A DNA stretch of 64,000 bases from Candidatus Coprenecus pullistercoris. Lineage in GTDB: Bacteria; Bacteroidota; Bacteroidia; Bacteroidales; UBA932. Position numbers and translations under genes: made by a program. Positions 26,463 through 34,131 of the stretch are shown one piece after another. The notes under the pieces are model-generated. The model saw nothing but the letters and a program-made list of their open reading frames with translations, ran no database searches and was not told the origin of the DNA. The stretch is from NCBI GenBank assembly GCA_019116965.1, contig DXAT01000024.1:1-64000 (forward strand). Direction: 5' to 3'. How positions within the stretch are numbered: the stretch's first letter is position 1; each line of letters opens with the position of its first letter.

Positions 26463-26822
26463 TCGCAATTCACAGATATAGTATTGTAAACAAATTTATC
26501 CGCCACACACATCGCACTGCAACTCCTCCGAAAATCATTGATAAATTTTACTTATACAGCATGTTTTATTGGAATAATACATTGTATATAAGCTATTTGT
26601 ATCTGTTTATATAATCTATTTCATAGCCTTTATGAGTACAAGTTAGGGAAAAAGCCCTCGAACATGGGCTGATTTCAAAAAATATTTACAATTAATCAGC
26701 TATATATCAGTTATATATATTATTTTATATAGACTATCAGTCAAGTATAAGCCGCTTTTGCTATGTTCTTGTCTATCAAGGTATGTATAAAAATTGTATC
26801 ATTTTGTAAACTTCTGCGATTC

Positions 26823-26852
26823 AAAGATTGTTTGTATTTGTAAACAATCTTT
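26823..26852. repeat. Inverted repeat, probable operator of the XRE regulator
   Basis: AAAGATTGTTT and AAACAATCTTT are perfect 11-base arms separated by 8 bases. The repeat ends 4 bases before the -7 element TATATTTG of the XRE gene, so a bound dimer would block that promoter. It has no T-run after it that would suggest a terminator in context. Autoregulation is inferred. Confidence 0.6.
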
Positions 26853-26856
26853 TATG

Positions 26857-26864
26857 TATATTTG
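26857..26864 (+). promoter_or_regulatory. -7 promoter element of the XRE regulator gene
   Basis: TATATTTG matches TAnnTTTG. A TTTG word at 26837-26840 or 26831-26834 could be the -33, but both spacings are off optimum. The predicted transcript start near 26870 favours the ATG at 26886 over the one at 26868. Confidence 0.55.
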
Positions 26865-26885
26865 TAAATGTTAAAATTTACAATA

Positions 26886-27281
26886 ATGAATAGGCGTTTA
26901 CAACAATTTTTAGAACTTGAGCAGATGAAACCGGCGCAGCTCGCCGATGTTCTTGGCATACAGAGATCCAGTGTTTCCCATCTTCTTGCAGGCAGGAATA
27001 AACCGGGGTATGAATTCATCCAGAAGTTTCTGCTCAAATTTCCGTCCGTCAATCCGGACTGGCTTCTGCTCGGACGCGGCAAGCCGTTCAGGGATCAGCA
27101 GGCCCCCTCTTTCGCGGCATCCGACAGTGACGGACATGACCAAAACCTGTTCTCTGAAGAAACGCTTCCTGACACTGCTGTTTCCGACATTGAGCCGGAA
27201 TACACAAATGCCAGAGAGGTAAAACGAGTCACCCTTTTCTATTCTGACGGAACATTTAAGGAATTTTATCCACCGAAATAG
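26886..27281 (+). CDS. XRE-family helix-turn-helix regulator
   Basis: A 131-residue protein with an N-terminal helix-turn-helix of the Cro/CI (XRE) type: QMKPAQLADVLGIQRSSVSHL, where AQLADVLG and RSSVSHLLAG form the two helices. SVNPDWLLLGRG after it is typical of small Bacteroidales regulators of this type. The C-terminal part is acidic and variable and ends in a short segment, RVTLFYSDGTFKEF, seen in related proteins. The frame is open from 26868, but the promoter position favours this start. A perfect inverted repeat overlaps its promoter. Targets unknown; self-control is likely. Confidence 0.85.
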   Translation: MNRRLQQFLELEQMKPAQLADVLGIQRSSVSHLLAGRNKPGYEFIQKFLLKFPSVNPDWLLLGRGKPFRDQQAPSFAASDSDGHDQNLFSEETLPDTAVSDIEPEYTNAREVKRVTLFYSDGTFKEFYPPK

Positions 27282-27290
27282 TTTTTACAG

Positions 27291-27298
27291 TATCTTTG
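27291..27298 (+). promoter_or_regulatory. -7 promoter element of pyrD
   Basis: TATCTTTG matches TAnnTTTG, 10 bases after the XRE stop and 25 before the pyrD ATG at 27323. It shows that pyrD has its own promoter and rules against the earlier in-frame ATG at 27296, which would lie within the promoter. Confidence 0.65.
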
Positions 27299-27322
27299 CC
27301 CGTAAAGACCAGCCTATTTGTT

Positions 27323-28360
27323 ATGTACAGACTCATCAGAAAGATACTGTTCTCATTCTCGGCGGAGACAGCCCATGCCATTACATTCAGACTGTTGCAC
27401 ATACTCCATTACATACCGTTCGCCAGAAGCATCATCAAGGCTATCTACAGAGTCCGGGACAAGGACGGAGAGCTCAGGCGCGAAGTGTTCGGCCTGTCCT
27501 TCAAGAATCCGGTCGGCATGGCCGCCGGACTTGACAAGAACGGAGAATTCTACAATGATCTCGGCAATTTCGGATTCAGTTTCGTTGAGATAGGCTCGCT
27601 TACCCCTGAAGCCCAGCCCGGCAATCCGAAACCGCGCCTGTTCAGGCTCATAGAAGACAATGCCATCATCAACAGGATGGGAATCAACAATAAAGGTGTA
27701 AAATACACCGTAGCGCAATTACAGAAGCACGCTCCGAATGTCATAATCGGAGGCAATATAGCCAAGGCGTCCACTACCCCGAATGACGAGGCGTACAAGG
27801 ATTACGAGCGGGCATTCTCACTGCTGTATGACTATGTGGACTATTTTACAGTCAATGTCTCCTGCCCCAATGTAAAGGATCTTACTGTTCTGCAGGATGT
27901 CGGCTATCTGTCCGATATTATTGACCGCCTGCTTACGCTCAGGAGATACTACGATGAATACCGTCCTATCCTTCTTAAGATATCTCCTGACATTCCATAC
28001 GATCATGTGGACCGTATCGTAGAGCTGGCGCTCACTTCAGGTCTCGATGGAATAATTGCCACAAATACAACTAATTCCAGAGAAGGCTTGAATACCGATG
28101 CACAGAAACTCAGCTCTATAGGCAACGGTGGTCTCAGCGGACAGCCCCTGTATGAAAAAAGCCTTGCCATGGTCAGGTACATACATAGGAAAACCAACGG
28201 CATACTGCCTATTATAGGTGTAGGCGGCATAATGACGCCTGAGCAGGCCAAGGAGATGCTGGACGCAGGAGCCTCACTCATCCAGATATATACAGGCTTC
28301 ATCTATAACGGACCTGGGTTCGTGCGCAGGATTCTCAAGTACCTTAAATCCCATAAATAA
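27323..28360 (+). CDS. pyrD: Dihydroorotate dehydrogenase (quinone), class 2
   Basis: A 345-residue FMN enzyme oxidising dihydroorotate to orotate in pyrimidine synthesis. The class 2 N-terminal membrane-association helix is visible (RKILFSFSAETAHAITFRLL). Core blocks are FKNPVGMAAGLDKNGE, FVEIGSLTPEAQPGNPKPR, INRMGINNKG, VNVSCPNVKDL and GVGGIMTPEQAKEMLDAGA. The catalytic serine of class 2 enzymes fits the VSCPN segment. The start at 27323 is chosen over 27296 because of the promoter. Its stop overlaps the cinA start (TAATG), so translation of the two is coupled. Confidence 0.95.
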   Translation: MYRLIRKILFSFSAETAHAITFRLLHILHYIPFARSIIKAIYRVRDKDGELRREVFGLSFKNPVGMAAGLDKNGEFYNDLGNFGFSFVEIGSLTPEAQPGNPKPRLFRLIEDNAIINRMGINNKGVKYTVAQLQKHAPNVIIGGNIAKASTTPNDEAYKDYERAFSLLYDYVDYFTVNVSCPNVKDLTVLQDVGYLSDIIDRLLTLRRYYDEYRPILLKISPDIPYDHVDRIVELALTSGLDGIIATNTTNSREGLNTDAQKLSSIGNGGLSGQPLYEKSLAMVRYIHRKTNGILPIIGVGGIMTPEQAKEMLDAGASLIQIYTGFIYNGPGFVRRILKYLKSHK

Positions 28361-29655
28361 TGAAACGAGCAGCCGTCTGCACCATCGGCGATGAGATTCT
28401 CATCGGCCAGATTGTCGATACCAATTCCTCTGCCATAGCCCGTGAGCTCAACGCCATAGGCGTGAAAGTGCTCCGTATGGTTTCCATCAGTGATGACAAC
28501 GCCGACATAAAGCAAAGCTTGAAGTCACTACTACATAACAACGATATAGTGATAGTTACAGGCGGACTCGGACCTACCAAGGACGATATCACCAAGAAAG
28601 CTCTCGGGGAGCTTTCCGGCAGCCGCGGTACCGTCTTCCATCAAGGACAGATGGAAGTGATAGAGCGGATACTGGCCCACCGGGGCATCGAGATATCGGA
28701 TATCAACCGGGACCAGGCCGTAGTGCCGGATACATGCGAGGTGATGGTCAACCGGAAAGGCACGGCCCCCGGAATGATATTCCGTTTTCCTGCTGACCTC
28801 TTCGCCCATTGTCCTGTACTATATTCCCTGCCAGGAGTGCCTTACGAGGCCATCGGCCTACTTCCCGCAGTAATGGACGACATCCGCAGCCATTTTGCCC
28901 TCGACAGCATACACCATAAGACCATAGTCACCTACGGCATAGCTGAATCCACCTTAGCCAAGATGATCGAGCCCTGGGAGGATGCCCTGCCGGAGGACAT
29001 GCACTTAGCATACCTGCCCAATCCCCTCACAGGGGTCAAGCTGCGCCTGTCGATATACGGCGGGGAGCGGGAGGATGAGATACGGCGCATTGAGGCTGAG
29101 TTCGCCAAGCTCGGTCCCGTCCTCGGCGACGCGATCTACGGTGAGGGCGAGGACACCCTCCAGTCCGTGATAGCCCGCAGACTGACTGCCGCAGGAAAGA
29201 CTTTATCCGTAGCTGAGTCCTGCACCGGAGGCCGTATAGCCTCTCTCATCACGCAGATTCCCGGAGCCTCCAAGTTCTTCTACGGGTCCGTTACATCATA
29301 TGACAACTCAGTGAAAGAAAATATACTGCATGTCTCTACAGAAACAATCGCTTTAAATGGAGCCGTCAGCCGAGAGTGCGCTGAGGCCATGGCCCTCGGA
29401 GTCCGGGAGGCTCTCGGTACGGACTATGCCCTCTCAACCACCGGCATCGCCGGCCCGGACGGAGGCACGCCCGACAAACCCGTCGGCACAGTCTGGACCG
29501 CAGTGGCGTACCCGGATATGAAAAATCCGGGAAAGACTGCAGTCCTGTCCCGGATGTTCCGTTTCAATAACGACAGAAGCACCAATATCGACCGCTTCGC
29601 CGGCAGTGCCCTCAATCTGCTGAGGACTGTGCTGCTTTCTGAGCATGGTGCATAA
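28360..29655 (+). CDS. cinA: CinA-family nicotinamide-nucleotide amidohydrolase
   Basis: A 431-residue two-domain protein. The N-terminal MoaB/COG1058-like domain has GDEILIGQIVDTNSS and VTGGLGPTKDD. The C-terminal PncC amidase domain has the catalytic serine in VAESCTGGRIASL and TGIAGPDGGTPDKPVGTVW. The family recycles nicotinamide mononucleotide, and the N-terminal domain can act as an ADP-ribose pyrophosphatase. It is coupled to pyrD by a TAATG overlap. Its last 44 bases overlap the 3' end of the convergent dipeptidase gene. Together with pncA and pncB it gives this window three NAD-salvage genes at separate loci. Confidence 0.94.
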   Translation: MKRAAVCTIGDEILIGQIVDTNSSAIARELNAIGVKVLRMVSISDDNADIKQSLKSLLHNNDIVIVTGGLGPTKDDITKKALGELSGSRGTVFHQGQMEVIERILAHRGIEISDINRDQAVVPDTCEVMVNRKGTAPGMIFRFPADLFAHCPVLYSLPGVPYEAIGLLPAVMDDIRSHFALDSIHHKTIVTYGIAESTLAKMIEPWEDALPEDMHLAYLPNPLTGVKLRLSIYGGEREDEIRRIEAEFAKLGPVLGDAIYGEGEDTLQSVIARRLTAAGKTLSVAESCTGGRIASLITQIPGASKFFYGSVTSYDNSVKENILHVSTETIALNGAVSRECAEAMALGVREALGTDYALSTTGIAGPDGGTPDKPVGTVWTAVAYPDMKNPGKTAVLSRMFRFNNDRSTNIDRFAGSALNLLRTVLLSEHGA

Positions 29656-30733
29656 CCCGCAGGAAGTTGTCGCCCATGATACCGCGTATCTCGGAGCTGC
29701 TGTATCCCCGCTGCCGCAGCTCAGCTGCTATATTGCCGTACATGGAGATGTTCCTCAGACCATCAGGGGCTACTTCTATCCCGTCAAAATCCGAACCGAG
29801 GCCTACATGGGCCGCTCCGGCCACTTCCACAGCATGATCGATGTGGTCCACGACCCTTCTGACAGAGGGAGTGGGATAGGCTGCCAGCTCGTCCATTATC
29901 CTCCAGTAATTGTCCCGGTACTCGATATTGTACAGGTCGGAACGGTAGAGTTCCTGCCAATGTTCCCCTTCTTCACTGAGTTTCAGGAATTTCTCATCCT
30001 GGGCAAAATCGGAGTCGATGAATTTGGGATAGAAATTGATCTGAATCACTCCGTCTGCGGCACCCAGGTCCCGCAGCATGGCGTCGGACATATTCCGGGG
30101 GTGGTCACACAAGGCCCTGCATGAGGAATGGGAGGCTACTATCGGAGTCTTCGAGTGTTCGAGCAGGTCATAGAAAGTCTCGTCCGAGGCATGTGAGCAA
30201 TCCAAGAGAATGCCGAGGCTGTTGCATTCCGCCACCACCTCTTTACCGAAGGGTGAGAGCCCTCCCCATTCGGCCTCCATCGGCATACATGAGTCGCACA
30301 GCTGGTTGTTTCTATTGTGGCAAAGCGTTAAGTAGCGTATTCCAAAATCATAATACAGATACAGATATGCCATGTCGTTCTGAATCGGTGTCCCATTTTC
30401 CATGCCAAGGAATACAGATATAAGTCCGCGGCGCTTGTTCTCCTTTGCCTGCTCGGGCGAGAATGCAAACGCAACTCTGTCGCTGCATCTGTCAACGGCA
30501 TCATAACATTTCGATATCAGTCTTACCGCATGTGCAGTGGCCTCTGCATCATTAAGTTCAGGAGGAGAGTAAATTGCGAAGAACATCCCGTCCACACCGC
30601 CCTCTCGGGCCCTTACAAAGTCAACATGCCCTCTCTCCTGCTTCTTTCCTAAGTCTATTTCCTCTAAAAGCATGCTCGGAGTATCGCAGTGCGAGTCAAG
30701 CACGAAACCTCCGCCTGTGTGCTCAAGTCTCAT
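29612..30733 (-). CDS. Membrane dipeptidase (peptidase family M19)
   Basis: A 373-residue renal-dipeptidase-type amidohydrolase. Zinc ligands are visible in DSHCDTP (HxD), the bridging Glu in GMENGTPI, and histidines in DCSHASDETFYDLL and VASHSSCRAL. DHPRNMSDAML and GLGSDFDGIE are further family blocks. No signal peptide is seen, so a cytoplasmic dipeptidase is likely. It is the last gene of the DUF3108/sigma-like/GIN operon, overlapping the GIN gene by one base. The functional link to the regulatory genes is unclear. Confidence 0.92.
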   Translation of the reverse strand: MRLEHTGGGFVLDSHCDTPSMLLEEIDLGKKQERGHVDFVRAREGGVDGMFFAIYSPPELNDAEATAHAVRLISKCYDAVDRCSDRVAFAFSPEQAKENKRRGLISVFLGMENGTPIQNDMAYLYLYYDFGIRYLTLCHNRNNQLCDSCMPMEAEWGGLSPFGKEVVAECNSLGILLDCSHASDETFYDLLEHSKTPIVASHSSCRALCDHPRNMSDAMLRDLGAADGVIQINFYPKFIDSDFAQDEKFLKLSEEGEHWQELYRSDLYNIEYRDNYWRIMDELAAYPTPSVRRVVDHIDHAVEVAGAAHVGLGSDFDGIEVAPDGLRNISMYGNIAAELRQRGYSSSEIRGIMGDNFLRVMHHAQKAAQSSAD

Positions 30734-31611
30734 TATCTTCTGCTGTTTCTGAAGGACGATGCCCTGGATATGTCGGCATGGTCCAGTGATTCGGCATTAA
30801 CTGTTACACGGGAAGCACCTGACGCCTTTACATTGGCTCTTTTTGCCAGAAGCGAGGACGCCCTGCATACCGAGGCGGCCCTTACATCCACATCAATCAA
30901 GTCGGCCGTACCGCTTACATAAAGCTGAGAGGCTGCCGTCAGTACAAGATTCAGATCAGAGAAACCGACACTCTCCATATCCACATCAGAAGCACCGGAA
31001 TTGTCCACATAGCACTTCTCTATATTGCCACCGGAAATATATACATTCGATGCTCCCGAGCAGGATATGTCGGAAGAGGTGAAACTGCCTTCCAAATCCA
31101 GCTCTACATGAGACGCTCCAGACGCCTCAAGGCTCAGGTCACCCTTTCCATTGCCCTCAAGCAACGCCATGTCAAGGCTTGCAGCTCCACTCGTGCGTAT
31201 ATCCACGGACGACACATTGAATCTCTCCGTCATCGTCAGGGTGGCCGCACCGTATAAACGGATACGCTTGACGGACGGACAGTTGACATTGACCTTTATT
31301 CTCCAATCCCGGTTCTCGAATCTGCGGGCGATGGTCTTCGGCAGAGCTTTGAAATTCATATCCAAGATCAAATCTCCGTTGCTTACATCCACATCCAAAT
31401 ACTCTCCAAGCTCATCCGGAAATTCAATCACTATCGAATAATGGTCAGATCCGGCCATCTCTATCTCAAAGTTGGAACCGGCTTTGATACCGTCAAAACC
31501 ACTGAGTTCATATTCCTTAATAACATTGTCGGCGCCGTCCTCCGCCACCGCATCAGTGCCGTTCAATGCACAAAACGCCACGGCCACGATAATCATCAAT
31601 AACTTTTTCAT
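30733..31611 (-). CDS. Secreted GIN-domain (DUF2807) protein
   Basis: A 292-residue protein with a signal peptide (cleavage near AVAED) and a long beta-solenoid-like repeat region. Recurrent units of the form SGASxVxL / ASGASHVEL / SGASNVYISG / SGASDVDMES are typical of the head GIN (DUF2807, toast-rack-like) domain. Such domains occur in envelope-stress and sigma-factor loci. The start overlaps the stop of the sigma-like gene by 4 bases (ATGA), so the two are translationally coupled. It is a plausible extracytoplasmic partner of that membrane protein; that is inference. Confidence 0.87.
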   Translation of the reverse strand: MKKLLMIIVAVAFCALNGTDAVAEDGADNVIKEYELSGFDGIKAGSNFEIEMAGSDHYSIVIEFPDELGEYLDVDVSNGDLILDMNFKALPKTIARRFENRDWRIKVNVNCPSVKRIRLYGAATLTMTERFNVSSVDIRTSGAASLDMALLEGNGKGDLSLEASGASHVELDLEGSFTSSDISCSGASNVYISGGNIEKCYVDNSGASDVDMESVGFSDLNLVLTAASQLYVSGTADLIDVDVRAASVCRASSLLAKRANVKASGASRVTVNAESLDHADISRASSFRNSRR

Positions 31612-32513
31612 ATCTGCTGTTTTATACTGTCTACATAATTATCAAGACGCTCAAGACGCATTGAGCAGCACTTCCTAAACGCATTCACGCTGTCAATGGC
31701 TGTGCTCAATGAATCCGAAAACCGGATCCGGGCATCGGCAATTCTCTCGAACTCAGACATAACCGATTGTGCCTCTTCCTCTCCCATGTATGCCGTAACA
31801 ACGGAAAGTTCCATGGTGATGTCCGCTACCTTACGGTAATAGTCGCCGTATATGGCACCATACAGCGAATCAGCATTCTCCACAGCCTCTTTCTGTGCAG
31901 CGAACTCCGTCGCTATGGGTCTCATGAGAAGCCGCACGCAGACAATCAGAGCAACAGATGCTATAACCGGAAATGCCAGTACTTTCCATAAGGGCTTTTT
32001 ACGGCGTTTCAGATTGGAACGGAACTTGATGCGCTCCCGGCTCAATGCTTCCCAAGTATTTTCGAAACGGAGGTCATCTCCATCCGGAATCCGTGTGTTC
32101 CCGTCATTGGCCGTCATGACGGCACCGTCCACATCCTCTGATCCATATCCGGACATGATGACCGACTCATTCACATTAAGCAGTCCGGCTGCCTCATGCA
32201 CATCATACCCTTCATATTGCAGAAGCGCACGCAACACTCTGTCACATTCAGGACTGCCATCATGTTTCTCAAGCTTTACTTTAAGTCCGCGGCGCTTCAG
32301 CATCATATCGACCGAAGCTTTGACGCAGGCTCTGCGGAGTGAAGCCTCAGTCTCCTCATCGGACACTTTTGACACATTGGCTCTCAGATAATTGATAATC
32401 GTCATCTGAACTATCTCCTCGGCATCAAAAGAATCTCCTACAATCCTGAGGGAACTCTCGTACAATGCCTGCTTGTACTTGTTATAAAAAGCTGTGATTT
32501 CCTTTGGTATCAT
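31608..32513 (-). CDS. Membrane-anchored sigma-70-like protein
   Basis: A 301-residue protein with an ECF-sigma-like cytoplasmic part, a single membrane helix (about 176-197) and a C-terminal helical domain outside. Sigma region 2 is suggested by SLRIVGDSFDAEEIVQMTI (21-39) and the following helix ending in MLKRRG (71-76). Region 4 is suggested by VLRALLQYEGYDVHEAAGLL (93-112) followed by VNESVIMSGY. The region between is short. Normally the sigma and its membrane anti-sigma are separate genes; here they look fused in one chain. It overlaps the GIN gene by 4 bases and follows the DUF3108-like gene by 13. Whether it still binds RNA polymerase is unknown. Confidence 0.7.
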   Translation of the reverse strand: MIPKEITAFYNKYKQALYESSLRIVGDSFDAEEIVQMTIINYLRANVSKVSDEETEASLRRACVKASVDMMLKRRGLKVKLEKHDGSPECDRVLRALLQYEGYDVHEAAGLLNVNESVIMSGYGSEDVDGAVMTANDGNTRIPDGDDLRFENTWEALSRERIKFRSNLKRRKKPLWKVLAFPVIASVALIVCVRLLMRPIATEFAAQKEAVENADSLYGAIYGDYYRKVADITMELSVVTAYMGEEEAQSVMSEFERIADARIRFSDSLSTAIDSVNAFRKCCSMRLERLDNYVDSIKQQI

Positions 32514-32526
32514 CGTAATGTGTGTA

Positions 32527-33219
32527 TTATCTGATTATACGCTCCAGCACCTCTGTCGTCTCCCTGACCATATTCTTGTCGTATGTATCGTGGCGCACCA
32601 TACCGACTCCCCTGGCATACCATGTCCATGCAGTAGTGACCCGGTTGCGCGTCATTCCTTTCTCCACCTTATGCTCAGATACTATCACGCAGTCGAAAGT
32701 CCCGGCCGGAGTAGTAATAGTGTCCGTGCCTATCACCATCCGTTCGGAGACGGATACATCCATTGTCATACCGAGCGCCTTGACCTTTCCTGCCGCATCC
32801 GGCAGCCTGTCCCCTATGGCCATCTCCGACGGGAGCCTTGTCAGGCCTCCTTCAGCTGTAATCCTCACCTTGTCCCAGAGAATACCCCTGAGTACCGAGA
32901 CCATGCTGGCGGCTATGTCAAGAGTGACATCCCCAGTGCGGCTCACAACTGCGGTCATGACCGCAGGAGCTTCCATATTCTCCAGGCCCTTTCCGTCCGC
33001 AGTCCGTATATACGAAGAGTAAGTAACTGTCAATGAAGAATCCTGACCGTCCATAGCGGATTCTAATATGTTCATGGCGTGATTCCACTTCACTGAGCCG
33101 TCCTCCACATAATATCTGGTATACAGCAGTTCCGTACCTGCTTCAGTGCAGAACCATGGCTGTGCGTGAAGGGCAATCGCGCAGAAGCTCAGGAACATGT
33201 ATGTCATCAAGAGTCTCAT
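32527..33219 (-). CDS. Secreted DUF3108-like protein
   Basis: A 230-residue exported protein starting with a signal peptide (RLLMTYMFLSFCAIALHAQ). The remainder looks like a single beta-rich domain, with the pattern TTPAGTFDCVIVSEHKV and a WYARGVGMVRHDTYD tail that resembles the DUF3108/TapB-like group. Function unknown. The frame is open 7 codons upstream (33240), but the ATG at 33219 begins the signal peptide. It is first in the operon with the sigma-like, GIN and dipeptidase genes. Confidence 0.65.
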   Translation of the reverse strand: MRLLMTYMFLSFCAIALHAQPWFCTEAGTELLYTRYYVEDGSVKWNHAMNILESAMDGQDSSLTVTYSSYIRTADGKGLENMEAPAVMTAVVSRTGDVTLDIAASMVSVLRGILWDKVRITAEGGLTRLPSEMAIGDRLPDAAGKVKALGMTMDVSVSERMVIGTDTITTPAGTFDCVIVSEHKVEKGMTRNRVTTAWTWYARGVGMVRHDTYDKNMVRETTEVLERIIR

Positions 33220-33265
33220 GAAAGTCAAAACATCATACAAACATACTGAAAAAAGAAAAAAATTG

Positions 33266-33285
33266 CTAATTTGGCTGCAAATTAG
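33266..33285. repeat. Inverted repeat between divergent genes
   Basis: CTAATTTG, GCTG, CAAATTAG: perfect 8-base arms with a 4-base centre. It lies 6 bases before the HAD start and 46 bases before the minus-strand DUF3108-like start. Both halves resemble an imperfect -7 element, so it may be a divergent promoter or operator. Confidence 0.5.
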
Positions 33286-33291
33286 ATAAAG

Positions 33292-34131
33292 ATGACACGA
33301 CCGACTGTTGCGCTTATTTACGATTTCGACGGAACGCTTTCTCCGGCCAACATGCAGGAATTCGGACTGTTGCAGACTTTTGACAAAGACCCTAAGATAT
33401 TCTGGGGCAAGAGCAACCGCATGTCCGCGGACAATGATGCCAGCGAGATACTATGCTATATGAAGACTATGATCGACGAGGCTGGAAAAGTCGGAGTGCA
33501 TCTCACCAAGGAGAATTTCCGCAGGTTCGGTTCTATGGTAAGGCTTTACCCCGGTGTCAGGGAATGGTTCGGACTCATCAATGAATACGGCAGGGAGCGC
33601 GGACTTCAGGTCGAGCACTACATCAACTCGTCCGGCCTCACCGAGATGATAGAAGGCACAGAGATTTACGGAGAGTTCAAGAAGGTGTTCGCCTGCTCGT
33701 TCCTCTATGAGAACGGAGAGGCGGTATGGCCAGGTGTGGCAGTGGATTATACGGCCAAAACGCAGTTTCTGTTCAAGATCAACAAAGGCGTGATGAGTAT
33801 CAGGGATCATACGCTGGTAAATAAGTTTGTACAGGAGAAAGACCGGCCTGTACCCTTCTCAAGGATGATTTATTTCGGAGACGGAGCTACCGATATACCA
33901 TGTATGAGACTGGTCAAACAGTTCGGAGGACACTCCATTGCCGTTTACAATCCGGACGGTACTGAAAAAGAGAAATCCATGCAGCTCCTCACGGAGCAGA
34001 GAGTTCACTTCGCGGCTCCTGCCGACTATTCCGAAGGCAAGACCATTTACAGGATAGTCACAGCCATCATCGACAAGATCAAATCCGATCTGGCTGTAGA
34101 AGACCTAAAGAAGCAGTCGGCGGAATTCTGA
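33292..34131 (+). CDS. HAD-superfamily phosphatase
   Basis: A 279-residue HAD hydrolase. Motif I is IYDFDGTLSP (nucleophile and acid-base aspartates), motif II is INSSG, and motif IV is YFGDGATDIPCM. The cap region is inserted after motif I, as in phosphoserine phosphatase-type enzymes. Substrate unknown. Its last 27 bases overlap the 3' end of the convergent DUF4954 gene. The start is preceded immediately by the inverted repeat at 33266-33285. Confidence 0.88.
   Translation: MTRPTVALIYDFDGTLSPANMQEFGLLQTFDKDPKIFWGKSNRMSADNDASEILCYMKTMIDEAGKVGVHLTKENFRRFGSMVRLYPGVREWFGLINEYGRERGLQVEHYINSSGLTEMIEGTEIYGEFKKVFACSFLYENGEAVWPGVAVDYTAKTQFLFKINKGVMSIRDHTLVNKFVQEKDRPVPFSRMIYFGDGATDIPCMRLVKQFGGHSIAVYNPDGTEKEKSMQLLTEQRVHFAAPADYSEGKTIYRIVTAIIDKIKSDLAVEDLKKQSAEF

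Larger units (their letters stand above)
26397..26885. other. AT-rich regulatory intergenic region
   Basis: About 490 bases with no credible gene on either strand. It holds the queA -33 element, a 17-base palindrome (26446-26462), a direct repeat TTCACAGAT (26441 and 26469), TTGTAAAC-type words (near 26484, 26804, 26838; a related TTTGTAAAT at 26861), a small AGCCC/GGGCT hairpin (26653-26670), and the operator-like inverted repeat and promoter of the XRE gene. The middle, about 26520-26780, is simple AT-rich sequence with TATATA runs. Confidence 0.7.

Noticed and set aside
26382..26520. preQ1 riboswitch in front of queA
   Set aside because: The promoter -7 element ends 8 bases before the queA start, so there is no transcribed leader able to hold a riboswitch.
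26480..26870. CRISPR array from recurring TTGTAAAC words
   Set aside because: The words are only 8-9 bases long, unevenly spaced and without unique spacers; they look like protein-binding sites.
26397..26885. Small gene hidden in the 490-base intergenic region
   Set aside because: No frame with plausible composition was found on either strand; the sequence is AT-rich with repeats and promoter elements.
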